A stretch of DNA of 64,000 bases from Moheibacter lacus (GCF_014042165.1 NZ_JACDZE010000001.1:890595-954594), one strand, 5' to 3'. Shown: positions 9,331 to 17,675, counted from the first letter of the stretch. Notes: generated by a model not told the origin, from the sequence alone. Numbers and translations: made by a program.

Positions 9331-9915
9331 TTAAGAAAAGTAATCCATCATTCCAACCGTAATGGAGAGTTGTAGGATAGACGGATATTTTAAAGCAACG
9401 TATTTTCTGATCAATTGATTGGACTGCTTCAAATGATCTTTTACTGTTTCTTTTGAGATTTCTAATTTTTCCGCTACTTCTTCTTTGGATAGTCCCTCAA
9501 AGCGATACAACTGAAAAACTTCTTTTTTTCTGGCCGGTAAAACACTGATCGCTTCTTCCAAAATTTTCATTTTCAATAGCTCCGCTTCCTCGTCCATTTC
9601 ATTTATTTCTTCCGTAATGTTTTCAAGAAGACTTTCTACTTTTTCTGAAGAAACCAAAGTAGATTTTATCTTTCCACGCAAATGGCTGATGGATTTATTA
9701 TAACTCACCACAAAAAGCCAACCACCGACACTGTCCTCGTTTGACAATTTATCCTTGTTTTCCCAAAGCGTCAAAAATACTTCTTGCAAAATATCCAATG
9801 CCAATTCTTCATCATGTACCAACTTTTTGATGTTTCGATAAACGGCTTTTTGGTATTTTGAATAGACTTTATCAAATTGATTCAAATCAACATGGTACGA
9901 AGCTAAAATCTTCAT
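9331..9915 (-). CDS. ECF-type RNA polymerase sigma factor
   Basis: Extracytoplasmic-function sigma factor of 194 residues. Region 2 is seen in LVHDEELALDILQEVFLTLW followed by GGWLFVVSYNKSISHLRGK. Region 4 is seen in LPARKKEVFQLYRFEGLSKEEVAEKLEISKE, followed by a basic recognition helix. It is the first gene of a sigma-FecR-SusC-SusD-phosphoesterase series and is expected to switch that locus on. The ATG at 9915 places region 2 about 15 residues from the start, normal for the family. The C-terminal tail after the recognition helix is hydrophobic (PSILQLSITVGMMDYFS), as in many Bacteroidota FecI-like factors. Confidence 0.93.
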   Translation of the reverse strand: MKILASYHVDLNQFDKVYSKYQKAVYRNIKKLVHDEELALDILQEVFLTLWENKDKLSNEDSVGGWLFVVSYNKSISHLRGKIKSTLVSSEKVESLLENITEEINEMDEEAELLKMKILEEAISVLPARKKEVFQLYRFEGLSKEEVAEKLEISKETVKDHLKQSNQLIRKYVALKYPSILQLSITVGMMDYFS

Positions 9916-10012
9916 TTGGGTTTTATAATAAGGAATTAAGAAATTATTTATAAAATTAAATCGTCATCCCTATTCAATAAAAAATTCTGGATTATTAAAA
10001 TATTAAATCCTT

Positions 10013-11110
10013 CTAAGCCCTGGCTCTTTTCATGTAAAAATAAGCCGTCAAGATTCCAAAAAGAAAATTGGGTCCCCAAGCCGCCACAAATGGTGAAACA
10101 TAGCCTTGAGTCGAATAGGTAAGCGAAATCTGGTTAAAGAAAATATAGACAAACGCCAAAATAATCCCCAACGCCAAATTGAGTCCAATTCCTCCCCGTC
10201 GTTTTTGAGAGGAAAGTGAAAGCGCCAAAAGCGTCAAAATAAAAGTAGAAAATGGCGAGCTGTTCCGTTGGTGCAATTCGTTCATGTAGGCATTCACACT
10301 GGCTGATCCTTTGAATTTTTGTTTTTGGATGAAATCATTTAGCTCCAGTGAATTCATCGTTTCCGCCACATAACCTTCAGGTAAAATCTCATCAGGTGTC
10401 GCTTTGAATTTCCGTTTTAAGGTGATTTGATAACCTAAGCTATCGCGAAAATCCGATTTCACTTTTTTGATAAAAGCACTTCTCAATATGTAAACAGAAT
10501 CTTTTTCGTCCCAATTAAAAGAAGAAGCGATGATTTGGTATTTCAATTTTTCTTCTTTGTCAAATTCCTGAAAGACAAAACTCGTCCCTCGCTTTTGTAC
10601 ACGGTCATAATTCTGTGCAAAAATGTATTCGTTGGGAGAAATTTGGGACGAAATCTTTTGTCGTTCATAATATTCGCCCTTTTTCGTATTGCTTAAAAGA
10701 TATTCGTATTGGTAGGTATTTTTCTTGATGTTAGCCCAGGGAAGCGCAAAATTATTGACAAAAAGTGCGACGATGGCTATTGCAGCTGCTACCCAAATGT
10801 AGGGTTTTGTGATTCGAAAAAAACTGATTCCTCCTGCTTGAGCCGCCACGATTTCGGTTTGCATGGTCAGCCTAGAAGTAAAATAAATCACTGAAATAAA
10901 TACCGCAACCGGTAAAAAAGTATTGACCAACCAAACCGCCCAATATGGGTAAAAATGGATCAGCGCAGCCATAGGCGTAGAACCATTGTCTTCAATTCTT
11001 CCCAATTTTTGACTCAAATCGATGATAACCGCAATCGTCGACAAAATGATCACCATAAAAAAGAAGGTGCTCACGAAATTCTTGACGATGTATTTATCAA
11101 ATATTTTCAA
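10013..11110 (-). CDS. LptF/LptG-family permease (lipopolysaccharide export)
   Basis: Inner-membrane permease subunit of the YjgP/YjgQ (LptF/LptG) family, which extracts LPS from the inner membrane for the Lpt bridge. 365 residues. It has the family layout: an N-terminal helix after MKIFDKYIVKNFV, helices near residues 15-35, 55-80 and 100-125, a long periplasmic beta domain (about 130-265), and three C-terminal helices ending ILTAYFYMKRA. It directly abuts tgt: the tgt stop codon ends at the base next to this start, so the two are translationally coupled. tgt-lptG order is, to my knowledge, common in Bacteroidota. LptF versus LptG cannot be decided from one copy. Confidence 0.88.
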   Translation of the reverse strand: MKIFDKYIVKNFVSTFFFMVIILSTIAVIIDLSQKLGRIEDNGSTPMAALIHFYPYWAVWLVNTFLPVAVFISVIYFTSRLTMQTEIVAAQAGGISFFRITKPYIWVAAAIAIVALFVNNFALPWANIKKNTYQYEYLLSNTKKGEYYERQKISSQISPNEYIFAQNYDRVQKRGTSFVFQEFDKEEKLKYQIIASSFNWDEKDSVYILRSAFIKKVKSDFRDSLGYQITLKRKFKATPDEILPEGYVAETMNSLELNDFIQKQKFKGSASVNAYMNELHQRNSSPFSTFILTLLALSLSSQKRRGGIGLNLALGIILAFVYIFFNQISLTYSTQGYVSPFVAAWGPNFLFGILTAYFYMKRARA

Positions 11111-12241
11111 TTATAATCTTTGTTTAAGTTTTGGGAGAATTTGATTTTTCCATTCGCTGAAATCCCCGTCTAAAATATGTTTTCTTGCGGTCTGTACCAA
11201 ATCCAAATAAAAAGCAAGATTATGAACCGAAGCAATTTGTTTTCCCAAATATTCCTCCGCCACAAACAAATGTCGCACATAAGCTTTTGAATACTCAGAA
11301 TCAACATAACTTTTCCCCATTTCGTCCAAAGGCGAAAAATCATCTTTCCATTTGGCGTTTTTCATGTTCATCACGCCGTTCCATGTAAACAACATTCCGT
11401 TTCGGGCATTTCGGGTCGGCATCACACAATCAAATTGATCCACGCCCAGCGCAATGCATTCCAGCAAATTCCAAGGGGTTCCAACACCCATCAGATATCT
11501 CGGTTTCTCCGTGGGTAAAATATCCGTTACCAAATCCGTGATTTCATACATCACCTCTTCCGGCTCGCCCACACTCAGTCCACCTATTGCATTTCCTTCT
11601 GCTCCGAAATTGGCGACATATTCTGCCGATTCTTTGCGTAAATCATGAAAAGAATTTCCCTGAACGATCGGATACAAAGTTTGTTCATATCCATACAACG
11701 GCGGATTTTCATTTAACCAAGTTCTACACCTTTCCAACCAACGATGTGTCACTTGCATGGCGCGTTTTGCGTCTTTGTATTCGGCAGGAATTCCGGTCAA
11801 TTCATCAAATGCCATGATGATGTCTGCTCCTATGTTTCGTTGAATTTCCATCGAATATTCGGGTGAAAACATATGGTAAGAACCGTCGATGTGCGATTTA
11901 AACCGAACTCCTTCTTCCGAAACTTTTCTACGATCTGAAAGCGAATACACCTGAAAACCACCACTATCCGTTAAAATCGGTCTGTCCCAATTCATGAATT
12001 TGTGCAAACCTCCGGCTTGGTTCAAAATCCCGATTCCTGGACGCAAATAAAGATGGTAGGTGTTTCCCAAAATGATTTGGGCTTTAATGTCTTCTTTTAA
12101 TTCACGTTGGTGAACGGATTTTACGCTTGCTACCGTCCCAACCGGCATAAAAATAGGCGTTTGGATTTCACCATGTGCGGTAGAAATCTTTCCGGCTCTT
12201 GCTTTGGAGTTTGGGTCTTTTCCTTGGATCTCAAATTTCAT
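11111..12241 (-). CDS. tgt: tRNA-guanine transglycosylase (queuosine pathway)
   Basis: Exchanges guanine-34 of GUN-anticodon tRNAs for preQ1, the base-exchange step of queuosine synthesis. 376 residues from the ATG at 12241, placed right after a -7 promoter element; a longer in-frame start at 12268 would lie upstream of that element. Motifs: LTDSGGFQV (first catalytic Asp), GGLSVGEP, and FDCVMPTRNARNG (nucleophilic Asp). The usual C-x-C-x-x-C zinc ligands are replaced: the segment equivalent to E. coli PLDPECDCYTC reads PLDEMGKSYVD, while the fourth ligand, the His of SVHNL, is kept. The overall fold motifs are intact, so the enzyme is probably active without, or with a changed, zinc site. 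Confidence 0.93.
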   Translation of the reverse strand: MKFEIQGKDPNSKARAGKISTAHGEIQTPIFMPVGTVASVKSVHQRELKEDIKAQIILGNTYHLYLRPGIGILNQAGGLHKFMNWDRPILTDSGGFQVYSLSDRRKVSEEGVRFKSHIDGSYHMFSPEYSMEIQRNIGADIIMAFDELTGIPAEYKDAKRAMQVTHRWLERCRTWLNENPPLYGYEQTLYPIVQGNSFHDLRKESAEYVANFGAEGNAIGGLSVGEPEEVMYEITDLVTDILPTEKPRYLMGVGTPWNLLECIALGVDQFDCVMPTRNARNGMLFTWNGVMNMKNAKWKDDFSPLDEMGKSYVDSEYSKAYVRHLFVAEEYLGKQIASVHNLAFYLDLVQTARKHILDGDFSEWKNQILPKLKQRL

Positions 12242-12246
12242 CGCTG

Positions 12247-12254
12247 CAAAGATA
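12247..12254 (-). promoter_or_regulatory. -7 element (TATCTTTG) of tgt
   Basis: Perfect TAnnTTTG on the minus strand, 5 nt before the tgt ATG at 12241. It decides the start codon in favour of 12241 and predicts a leaderless or near-leaderless mRNA. Confidence 0.55.
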
Positions 12255-12330
12255 TTTGAATTCTGCATACTTAAAATCTTAAATTCGGGTTAAAACTCTC
12301 AAGTCTTTCCTTAAGCGATTAATTTTCAAT

Positions 12331-12338
12331 TATTTTTG
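12331..12338 (+). promoter_or_regulatory. -7 element (TATTTTTG) of mscS-dacB
   Basis: Perfect TAnnTTTG match, 17 nt upstream of the ATG at 12356. The expected leader is about 10-14 nt. Confidence 0.5.
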
Positions 12339-12355
12339 CCAAAAACAGTTTTTAA

Positions 12356-13189
12356 ATGGAAAAAGAAGTGGAGAAATACAGTTGGATCATAGACGAAATC
12401 ATCAAATACGGAATGAAGATAGGAATTGCGATTTTTATCATTGTAGCGGGGTTTTGGTTAGGAAGTTGGCTGAAAGGAGTCATCAGAAAACGAATGATCA
12501 AACGAAATTTAGATCCATCCATTAGAGAATTTGCTCTACCTGTAATCGATGTCGTTTTCAAAATTCTCGTTTTATTAACTGCAGTGAATACGGTCGGCAT
12601 TGAAATCACATCTTTTGCGGCTATTATGGCCGGTTTGGCTGCCGGAGTCGGACTTTCTCTTCAGGGAAGTTTATCGAATTTGGCAGGTGGACTTTTGATC
12701 ATCATGTTCAAACCTTTTAAAGTGGGAGATTTCATTGAAGCACTTGGAAATAGTGGAACGGTAGAATCCATCAGTATTTTGTACACGACCATCGTTACTG
12801 TAAATCAACAAGTTGTGATTTTACCCAACTCCAGTTTGTTAAATAATCCAATCATGAATTATTCAGTAAAACCTACCAGAAGGTTGGATATAAAAATTGG
12901 AATTTCTTATAGCGATGATGTTGAAAAAACACAAAAAATCTTAAAGGATATGCTAGAAAATGATCCTTATATCATCAAAGATCAACCGATTACAGTTGAG
13001 GTTTTAGAATTTGCGGACAGCAGTGTGAATTTGGCCGTCAGAGCTTTTGTAAAAAGAGAAGATTATTGGGACGCCTATTTTAAATTGTACAAACAAACCA
13101 AAACAGTTCTAGATAAAAACGGAATCTCCATACCATTTCCGCAGACTGAAATGCGCATCATTCAACCTACAAATGAATCTCCTCAATGA
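12356..13189 (+). CDS. Small-conductance mechanosensitive channel (MscS family)
   Basis: Inner-membrane channel that opens under membrane tension to release solutes during osmotic downshock. 277 residues, close to E. coli MscS. Three hydrophobic stretches are visible: ~22-40, ~60-80 and the pore-lining TM3 at ~84-115 (AAIMAGLAAGVGLSLQGSLSNLAGG) with the alternating Ala/Gly pattern of MscS. The beta domain follows: FKPFKVGDFIEALGNSGTVESI, then VVILPNSSLLNNPIMNYS. The C-terminal alpha/beta domain ends FPQTEMRII. It overlaps the next gene by 4 bp (ATGA), which couples channel and cell-wall hydrolase translation. Confidence 0.93.
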   Translation: MEKEVEKYSWIIDEIIKYGMKIGIAIFIIVAGFWLGSWLKGVIRKRMIKRNLDPSIREFALPVIDVVFKILVLLTAVNTVGIEITSFAAIMAGLAAGVGLSLQGSLSNLAGGLLIIMFKPFKVGDFIEALGNSGTVESISILYTTIVTVNQQVVILPNSSLLNNPIMNYSVKPTRRLDIKIGISYSDDVEKTQKILKDMLENDPYIIKDQPITVEVLEFADSSVNLAVRAFVKREDYWDAYFKLYKQTKTVLDKNGISIPFPQTEMRIIQPTNESPQ

Positions 13190-14451
13190 TCCGCTTTAAA
13201 CTGCTCTTCGTTTTATGTTTAGGGTGGGTTCATGTTTTCGCCCAAACTTCTGATTGGGTAAAGGATTATTTGGAATCCGATTTTTACAAAACCCAATTCA
13301 CCGGATTTTATTTATACGATCCGGTTTCCAAACAGGTTTTGGAAAATTATAACGGCGAAAAATATTTCACCCCGGCTTCCAACGTTAAAATCCTATCGCT
13401 TTACAGTGCGATGAAAGTCCTCCCTGACTCCATTCCCGCACTACGTTACGAGCGAAAAGACGGAGATTTGTTTATCGAAGGATTGGGTGACCCAACTTTT
13501 TTACATCCTGAATTTAAATCGGTCAGAACGGTTTTGGACTTTTTGAAAAAAGAACCCGGAAAAATTTATTTGCATTGGGGTAATTTTGATGGAACAAGAT
13601 TGGGACTGGGTTGGTCATGGGAGGATTATGAAAAATATTATTCGCCTGAACGAAGCGAATTTCCACTTTATGGAAATATGGCGACGGTCAAAAAGGGCAA
13701 AGGAGGTCCCTCTGCATTTCCGCTGACTTTAGCCGATTCGGTCGAATATGAAGAAAGTTTGTTCAGTCGTGATTTTTATGAAAATAAATTTAAAATCGGA
13801 TCCCGAAATGGTTCTTCCACCAAAGTTCCTTTTGTTGTCAAAGATGAATTGATCAGACAAATGCTAGAAGATGCTGTTTCAAAAGAAGTGTCACTCACCG
13901 ATCAAAAATTATCCAAAAATGCTAAAATATTGTTCAGTCTTCCTTCCGATTTGGTCTATAAAAGGATGATGGAAAAAAGTGATAATTTCCTCGCAGAGCA
14001 AATCTTATTGATGGTTTCCGCTCAAATTTCAAATTCTATGAATTCAGAAAAAGCCATCAATTACATAAAATCCAAATACTTAAAAGGGCTTTCTCATGAT
14101 CCGGTTTGGGTAGATGGTTCGGGACTTTCCCGATACAATTTATTTACGCCCAAAGACATGGTTTTTGTGTTGGATAAATTGTATGGCGAATTCCCGCAGG
14201 AACGTTTGTTCAACATCTTTGCCGTCGGAGGTAGAACCGGAACTTTAAGAGGAAGTTATGGCGGACCGACTCCTTATGTTTATGCCAAATCCGGCACGCT
14301 TTCCAACAATTATTGCCTCAGCGGATATTTAAAAACGAATTCAGGAAAAGTGCTGATTTTCAGCGTGATGAACAACCATTTTCAAAAAGAAAATTGGCAA
14401 GTCCGACAACAAACCCAGAAATTATTGGAACACATCCGGGACAATTATTAA
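13186..14451 (+). CDS. dacB: D-alanyl-D-alanine carboxypeptidase/endopeptidase (PBP4 type)
   Basis: Periplasmic class C penicillin-binding protein that trims D-Ala or cuts peptidoglycan cross-links. 421 residues with a signal peptide (MIRFKLLFVLCLGWVHVFAQ). All three active-site motifs are present: S65-N-V-K68 (nucleophile), S265-D-N267 and K368-S-G370 in place of the more common KTG. The region between the first two motifs is the long insertion typical of PBP4 rather than PBP5. The start overlaps the mscS stop by 4 bp. The gene symbol is by family; carboxypeptidase versus endopeptidase activity cannot be separated by sequence. Confidence 0.9.
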   Translation: MIRFKLLFVLCLGWVHVFAQTSDWVKDYLESDFYKTQFTGFYLYDPVSKQVLENYNGEKYFTPASNVKILSLYSAMKVLPDSIPALRYERKDGDLFIEGLGDPTFLHPEFKSVRTVLDFLKKEPGKIYLHWGNFDGTRLGLGWSWEDYEKYYSPERSEFPLYGNMATVKKGKGGPSAFPLTLADSVEYEESLFSRDFYENKFKIGSRNGSSTKVPFVVKDELIRQMLEDAVSKEVSLTDQKLSKNAKILFSLPSDLVYKRMMEKSDNFLAEQILLMVSAQISNSMNSEKAINYIKSKYLKGLSHDPVWVDGSGLSRYNLFTPKDMVFVLDKLYGEFPQERLFNIFAVGGRTGTLRGSYGGPTPYVYAKSGTLSNNYCLSGYLKTNSGKVLIFSVMNNHFQKENWQVRQQTQKLLEHIRDNY

Positions 14452-14513
14452 ATTATCTTGAGTTCGATATCAAAACATTAAGATTTAAGGTAGATGTGAA
14501 TGAATAAAAACTT

Positions 14514-14570
14514 ATAATTTATCTATAAGTCAATTTATTAATGTCTTTTAAGAAATCAACTAGTTGATTT
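14514..14570. repeat. Inverted repeats in the dacB-cmk gap
   Basis: The AT-rich gap between two convergent genes holds a 6-bp hairpin (CTTATA...TATAAG, near 14510-14529) and a perfect 18-bp palindrome, AAATCAACTAGTTGATTT, at 14553-14570. The decamer AAATCAACTA occurs again beside the cmk stop codon near 14680. No U-tract follows, so this is not a classic terminator; a protein-binding site or RNA stem is possible. Confidence 0.5.
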
Positions 14571-14680
14571 AAGAATAGAAAACTTAAATCATTTATGATA
14601 CCTTTCTGATCTATTTGTATCAATTCATTTCTCAACTACTTAATGTTAAAAGATAATTGATTTATAATGAGTCAATTAAA

Positions 14681-15364
14681 TCAACTAATTCCTTTGATGA
14701 TTGCTAAAACTTCTGCCAAAGTTTCTTGTGGTGTCAATTTCCCATTGTCCACCAAAACCGCATCCTCTGCTTGTTTTAAAGGTGAAATTTCCCGTGTCGA
14801 ATCGATGTGATCCCGCTCAGAAATATTTTGAAAAACTGCTTCAAAAGTTGCCGGAGTATCTGTTTTTAACAATTCTTCGTATCGGCGTTTGGCGCGCTCT
14901 TCCGCAGAAGCATTGAGAAATATTTTCAAATCGGCGTTTGGAAAAACGGTCGTCCCTATGTCCCGACCATCCATCACGATTCTTTTTTTCTCGCCCATTT
15001 TCCGTTGAAGATTCACCGCAAAAGAACGGACTTCAGGTATTTTGGCGATCAAACTTACTTTGGATGAAACTTCCATCGCACGGATTTTTTCTTCGACATT
15101 TTCACCATTCAAAAAGATTTCATTTTTACCTGTATCCGGATTGAGTTCGAAGTGAATGTCCATGAATTCCAATTGCGGAAGCAATTCAAATTCGTTGACC
15201 TGATTTCCATCGATCATCCCATTTTCCAGCGCATAAAGCGAAATCGCTCTGTACATCGCACCACTGTCTATGTGGATATATCCCAATTCTTTGGCCAATA
15301 ATTTGGCAAGTGTACTTTTTCCGGTGGATGAAAATCCGTCGATAGCTATGATGAGGTCGCGCAT
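14681..15364 (-). CDS. cmk: (d)CMP kinase
   Basis: Cytidylate kinase, which phosphorylates CMP and dCMP with ATP in pyrimidine salvage and supply. 227 residues. The P-loop is G10-FSSTG-K-S17, followed by the CMP-binding DSGAMYRAI segment, the MDGRDIGTTVFP motif and the lid ERAKRRYEEL; the SPLKQAEDAVLVDN box closes the core. The start at 15364 lies 4 nt after a -7 element. Downstream on the same strand there is only a 229-bp AT-rich gap; upstream is porQ in the same orientation, a pairing I recall as common in Bacteroidota. Confidence 0.95.
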   Translation of the reverse strand: MRDLIIAIDGFSSTGKSTLAKLLAKELGYIHIDSGAMYRAISLYALENGMIDGNQVNEFELLPQLEFMDIHFELNPDTGKNEIFLNGENVEEKIRAMEVSSKVSLIAKIPEVRSFAVNLQRKMGEKKRIVMDGRDIGTTVFPNADLKIFLNASAEERAKRRYEELLKTDTPATFEAVFQNISERDHIDSTREISPLKQAEDAVLVDNGKLTPQETLAEVLAIIKGIS

Positions 15365-15368
15365 TTAA

Positions 15369-15376
15369 CAAAAGTA
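15369..15376 (-). promoter_or_regulatory. -7 element (TACTTTTG) of cmk
   Basis: Perfect TAnnTTTG on the minus strand. The sequence reads box-TTAA-ATG, a 4-nt gap, so cmk is probably transcribed separately from porQ as a leaderless message. Confidence 0.55.
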
Positions 15377-15410
15377 GAAAGTAAATACTAAAAACTAAAA
15401 TGTATTTTTA

Positions 15411-15438
15411 CTCCCCTCATTTGGCGGGACTGGGGGAG
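15411..15438. repeat. GC-rich intergenic hairpin element between cmk and porQ
   Basis: CTCCCC at 15411-15416 pairs with GGGGAG at 15433-15438 around a G-rich interior (TGGCGGGACTGG). It stands out in an AT-rich gap and resembles the short CTCCCC...GGGGGAG intergenic elements I recall from many Bacteroidota genomes. It is 2 bp from the porQ stop codon and could protect or end that mRNA, though it has no U-tract. Confidence 0.45.
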
Positions 15439-15440
15439 AC

Positions 15441-16463
15441 TTAATAATAAGGATTGCTTCGCCAATAATTGCTTCCTTGGATCAATCGATCCAAATTGAT
15501 GATCATCCCAAAATGATTGGAGTTTGAACCTTTGTAATAATTGGCGTGAGCAAATTCAAATCGGAAAGCATGCACACGGATTCCAAATCCATACGTCAAT
15601 CCCGCAAAAGTCCTTTTATCTTCCAGAGCCAATTCATTTCCGCGTTTGAAATTATAACCCAGTCGGATGTTGAATCCTCTTCCCGGAAACAATTCACCAC
15701 CAATCGAAATATGATCAATCACTTTTCTACCAAATCCAACTTCCTGTCCGTTTTCATTGTATGGCATGGAAATGTCAAATTTCTGCAAATCATGAAGCGT
15801 CAAACTCAATTCCAACGGCACATATTCTAGTCGATGCGAAATCCCCAAATTGACCTGCAACGGCATTTTTTCTTTAGTTCCGGCATAAGTTTGGAGTTGC
15901 GTCCCGATGTTTCTTACAGAAAGCGCGACATTGGTTTCATAATCCACATCGTGAAAAACCAATCCCAAGTCGGCCGCAATGGCGTGTGAGGAATAAGATT
16001 CAATTCTCGAATTGATGTATTTAGCATTGACGCCGACTGTAAAAAAATCGCTTAGATTTCGGGCATAACCGACAACGATTGCGGCATCTTTTGCACTGAA
16101 ATCTCCGGTAGCATTGTCGTTTTCATCATAGCCTCGGAAATCACCATAATCGACGTATTGGCCATGGATGGAGAAAAATTCATCGTCGTCGTATTGATAC
16201 ACAAAAGAAGCCGTCCCGAAATTCACATCGGCCAAATAATTGACATAATTAATCGCCATCTGACCATGGGATTGTTCATTCATCAAAGCCGGATTCCAAT
16301 ACGACATATTGGGATCTGCGTCCCAGGCCGATTGTGCATTTCCACCGAGCGCAGCTTGGCGAGGCGAAGTCGTGATGTTGACAAATTCATATACGCGGGT
16401 ACCGTCTTGCGCTGTCAAAAAAACAGAAAACAAAAATAGCAGAATCGTATACGATTTGGTCAT
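15441..16463 (-). CDS. porQ: Type IX secretion system protein PorQ
   Basis: Outer-membrane beta-barrel protein of the PorV/PorQ family, needed for type IX secretion. 340 residues. Signal peptide MTKSYTILLFLFSVFLTAQ, then the family hallmark TSPRQAALGGNAQSAWDADPNMSYWNPALM at about residues 33-62 and alternating amphipathic strands to the end, finishing RSNPYY. The window also encodes two proteins with C-terminal type IX sorting domains (40271-41428 and 48712-49830), so the machinery and its cargo are both represented. The start lies 4 nt after a -7 element. Confidence 0.88.
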   Translation of the reverse strand: MTKSYTILLFLFSVFLTAQDGTRVYEFVNITTSPRQAALGGNAQSAWDADPNMSYWNPALMNEQSHGQMAINYVNYLADVNFGTASFVYQYDDDEFFSIHGQYVDYGDFRGYDENDNATGDFSAKDAAIVVGYARNLSDFFTVGVNAKYINSRIESYSSHAIAADLGLVFHDVDYETNVALSVRNIGTQLQTYAGTKEKMPLQVNLGISHRLEYVPLELSLTLHDLQKFDISMPYNENGQEVGFGRKVIDHISIGGELFPGRGFNIRLGYNFKRGNELALEDKRTFAGLTYGFGIRVHAFRFEFAHANYYKGSNSNHFGMIINLDRLIQGSNYWRSNPYY

Positions 16464-16467
16464 CGGG

Positions 16468-16475
16468 CAAAAATA
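16468..16475 (-). promoter_or_regulatory. -7 element (TATTTTTG) of porQ
   Basis: Perfect TAnnTTTG on the minus strand, 4 nt (CCCG) before the porQ ATG; predicts a leaderless transcript. Confidence 0.55.
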
Positions 16476-16596
16476 AGAATTATGTAGATAACGGAATTGA
16501 AGTTTTTTTCTTGTGTGGTAGGTATTTCTTTTAGGAATAAGTTTTAATTTTTATGAAATTATTTTTTCAGCGACAGGGATTGGCGGAGTGTCATAT

Positions 16597-16604
16597 TATA
16601 TTTG
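16597..16604 (+). promoter_or_regulatory. -7 element (TATATTTG) that decides the start of the orphan gene
   Basis: Perfect TAnnTTTG match. An upstream TTG start at 16602 would lie inside this element and could not be in the transcript, so the ATG at 16620 is the real start. Confidence 0.5.
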
Positions 16605-16619
16605 ATTAAATCATTTGAA

Positions 16620-17015
16620 ATGGAACAAACAAAAAATTCTCAAGACTGGAAATCAAAATTTTCCAAAATATTTCGAAATACCGATCGCCCTAAATTAGAT
16701 GTTTACGAACTTTATCTCAACAAAACGGAATTTGTCCCAAACTTTCTGGACATCACAAATGCTGATGTGAAAAGCATTCACGAACATTTCTTACAGAAAT
16801 ACGAATTTTCAATTGAAGGGGAGCATTCCTTTTTGGAATTGGATTTTTCGGATCATGATTTGAAAAATGAGCAATTGTTTTATTGGGTAAAAAACGTATT
16901 GATTCATTTTAATTTTCAACAGGAATCTATTTTCATCTTGTATGGAAATGTAGAAAAGGGTTTTGTGTTGAAGTTGGTGGAGTGTTGGCGGAAATTGGAT
17001 TACGGAAAGCTGTAA
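16620..17015 (+). CDS. Uncharacterised 131-residue protein
   Basis: I do not recognise this protein. It is soluble, acidic and rich in aromatic residues, without signal peptide, membrane helix or cysteine motif. The N-terminus is basic and polar (MEQTKNSQDWKSKFSKIF), then an alternating pattern of predicted helices and strands follows, with FLELDFSDHD and ESIFILYGN as likely strands. It opens a run of loosely spaced plus-strand accessory genes after porQ; the next gene in that run is a pseudogene. Codon use is AT-rich like its neighbours. It could be an immunity-like or stress-related orphan, but nothing in the sequence proves that. Confidence 0.7.
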   Translation: MEQTKNSQDWKSKFSKIFRNTDRPKLDVYELYLNKTEFVPNFLDITNADVKSIHEHFLQKYEFSIEGEHSFLELDFSDHDLKNEQLFYWVKNVLIHFNFQQESIFILYGNVEKGFVLKLVECWRKLDYGKL

Positions 17016-17058
17016 TTTTTCAGGAAATTAAATAATTAGATTTGAAAAAAAAGTAATT

Positions 17059-17658
17059 ATGTATAAATTAACCTTCGAGCCGTTTATAGGAAAGAATTAT
17101 TAACAAAGTGATTTTAAAATCTTCATATAAGGTGAGAGTCATTATTATGATAGCGATTTTACTAATTTGCCTAAAAGTCTAACGCAAGATGTTGTAATTC
17201 AATATTTAAAATATGTGGAAACAGGCAAGCACCATTGCAACTGGATGAGAACTTTTACTCGTTTTGCAAATATTTTTAGTGGAGTTAGATTTAATTCTAA
17301 AAGCAATTTCGCCTTCTGGAATTCTATTGCATTTTACAATTACGTAAAATATCCCACAGCAAAAACACGATTATTTCCAAGTAATGAAGATTTTATAAAA
17401 AGTTTAGAGGCTTTTAAAGAAACTTTAGAAAGTTTAAAACCAGATTTGATAATCTTCTGGGGAGATAGACTTTGGAATAATTTTCCAAAAGAAAACCATA
17501 AACAAATCAACCGAGATGAAACTAAAATTCACTATTTAGATTATCAGAGAAAAATTCCATTTAAAGTAATTCCGCATCCTGCATCATCAAAATTGTCCTA
17601 TCCTCATACAAATGAAATTAAGGATTATATAAAATTAGTAAAAAGCATAACCCTTTAA
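17059..17658 (+). pseudogene. Uracil-DNA-glycosylase-like protein, broken by two in-frame stops
   Basis: From the ATG at 17059 the frame reads through 199 codons except for two TAA stops, at 17101-17103 (codon 15) and 17128-17130 (codon 24). Between and after them the protein sense is continuous: FKIFI, stop, G-E-S-H-Y-Y-D, then on to TNLPKSLTQDVV. The remaining open part (from a TTG at 17167) lacks the GESHY motif. The C-terminal part has PDLIIFWGDRLW and VIPHPASSKLSYPH, which recall motifs of the uracil-DNA glycosylase superfamily (a GE-x-P-like first motif and an HP-x-S second motif). The family call is tentative. The gene is most likely inactive, or makes an N-truncated product. Confidence 0.6.
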
Positions 17659-17675
17659 TATTTACTGAAAAACTA

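Noticed and set aside
16602-16619. TTG start for the orphan gene
   Set aside because: It lies inside the -7 promoter element, so it cannot be in the mRNA.
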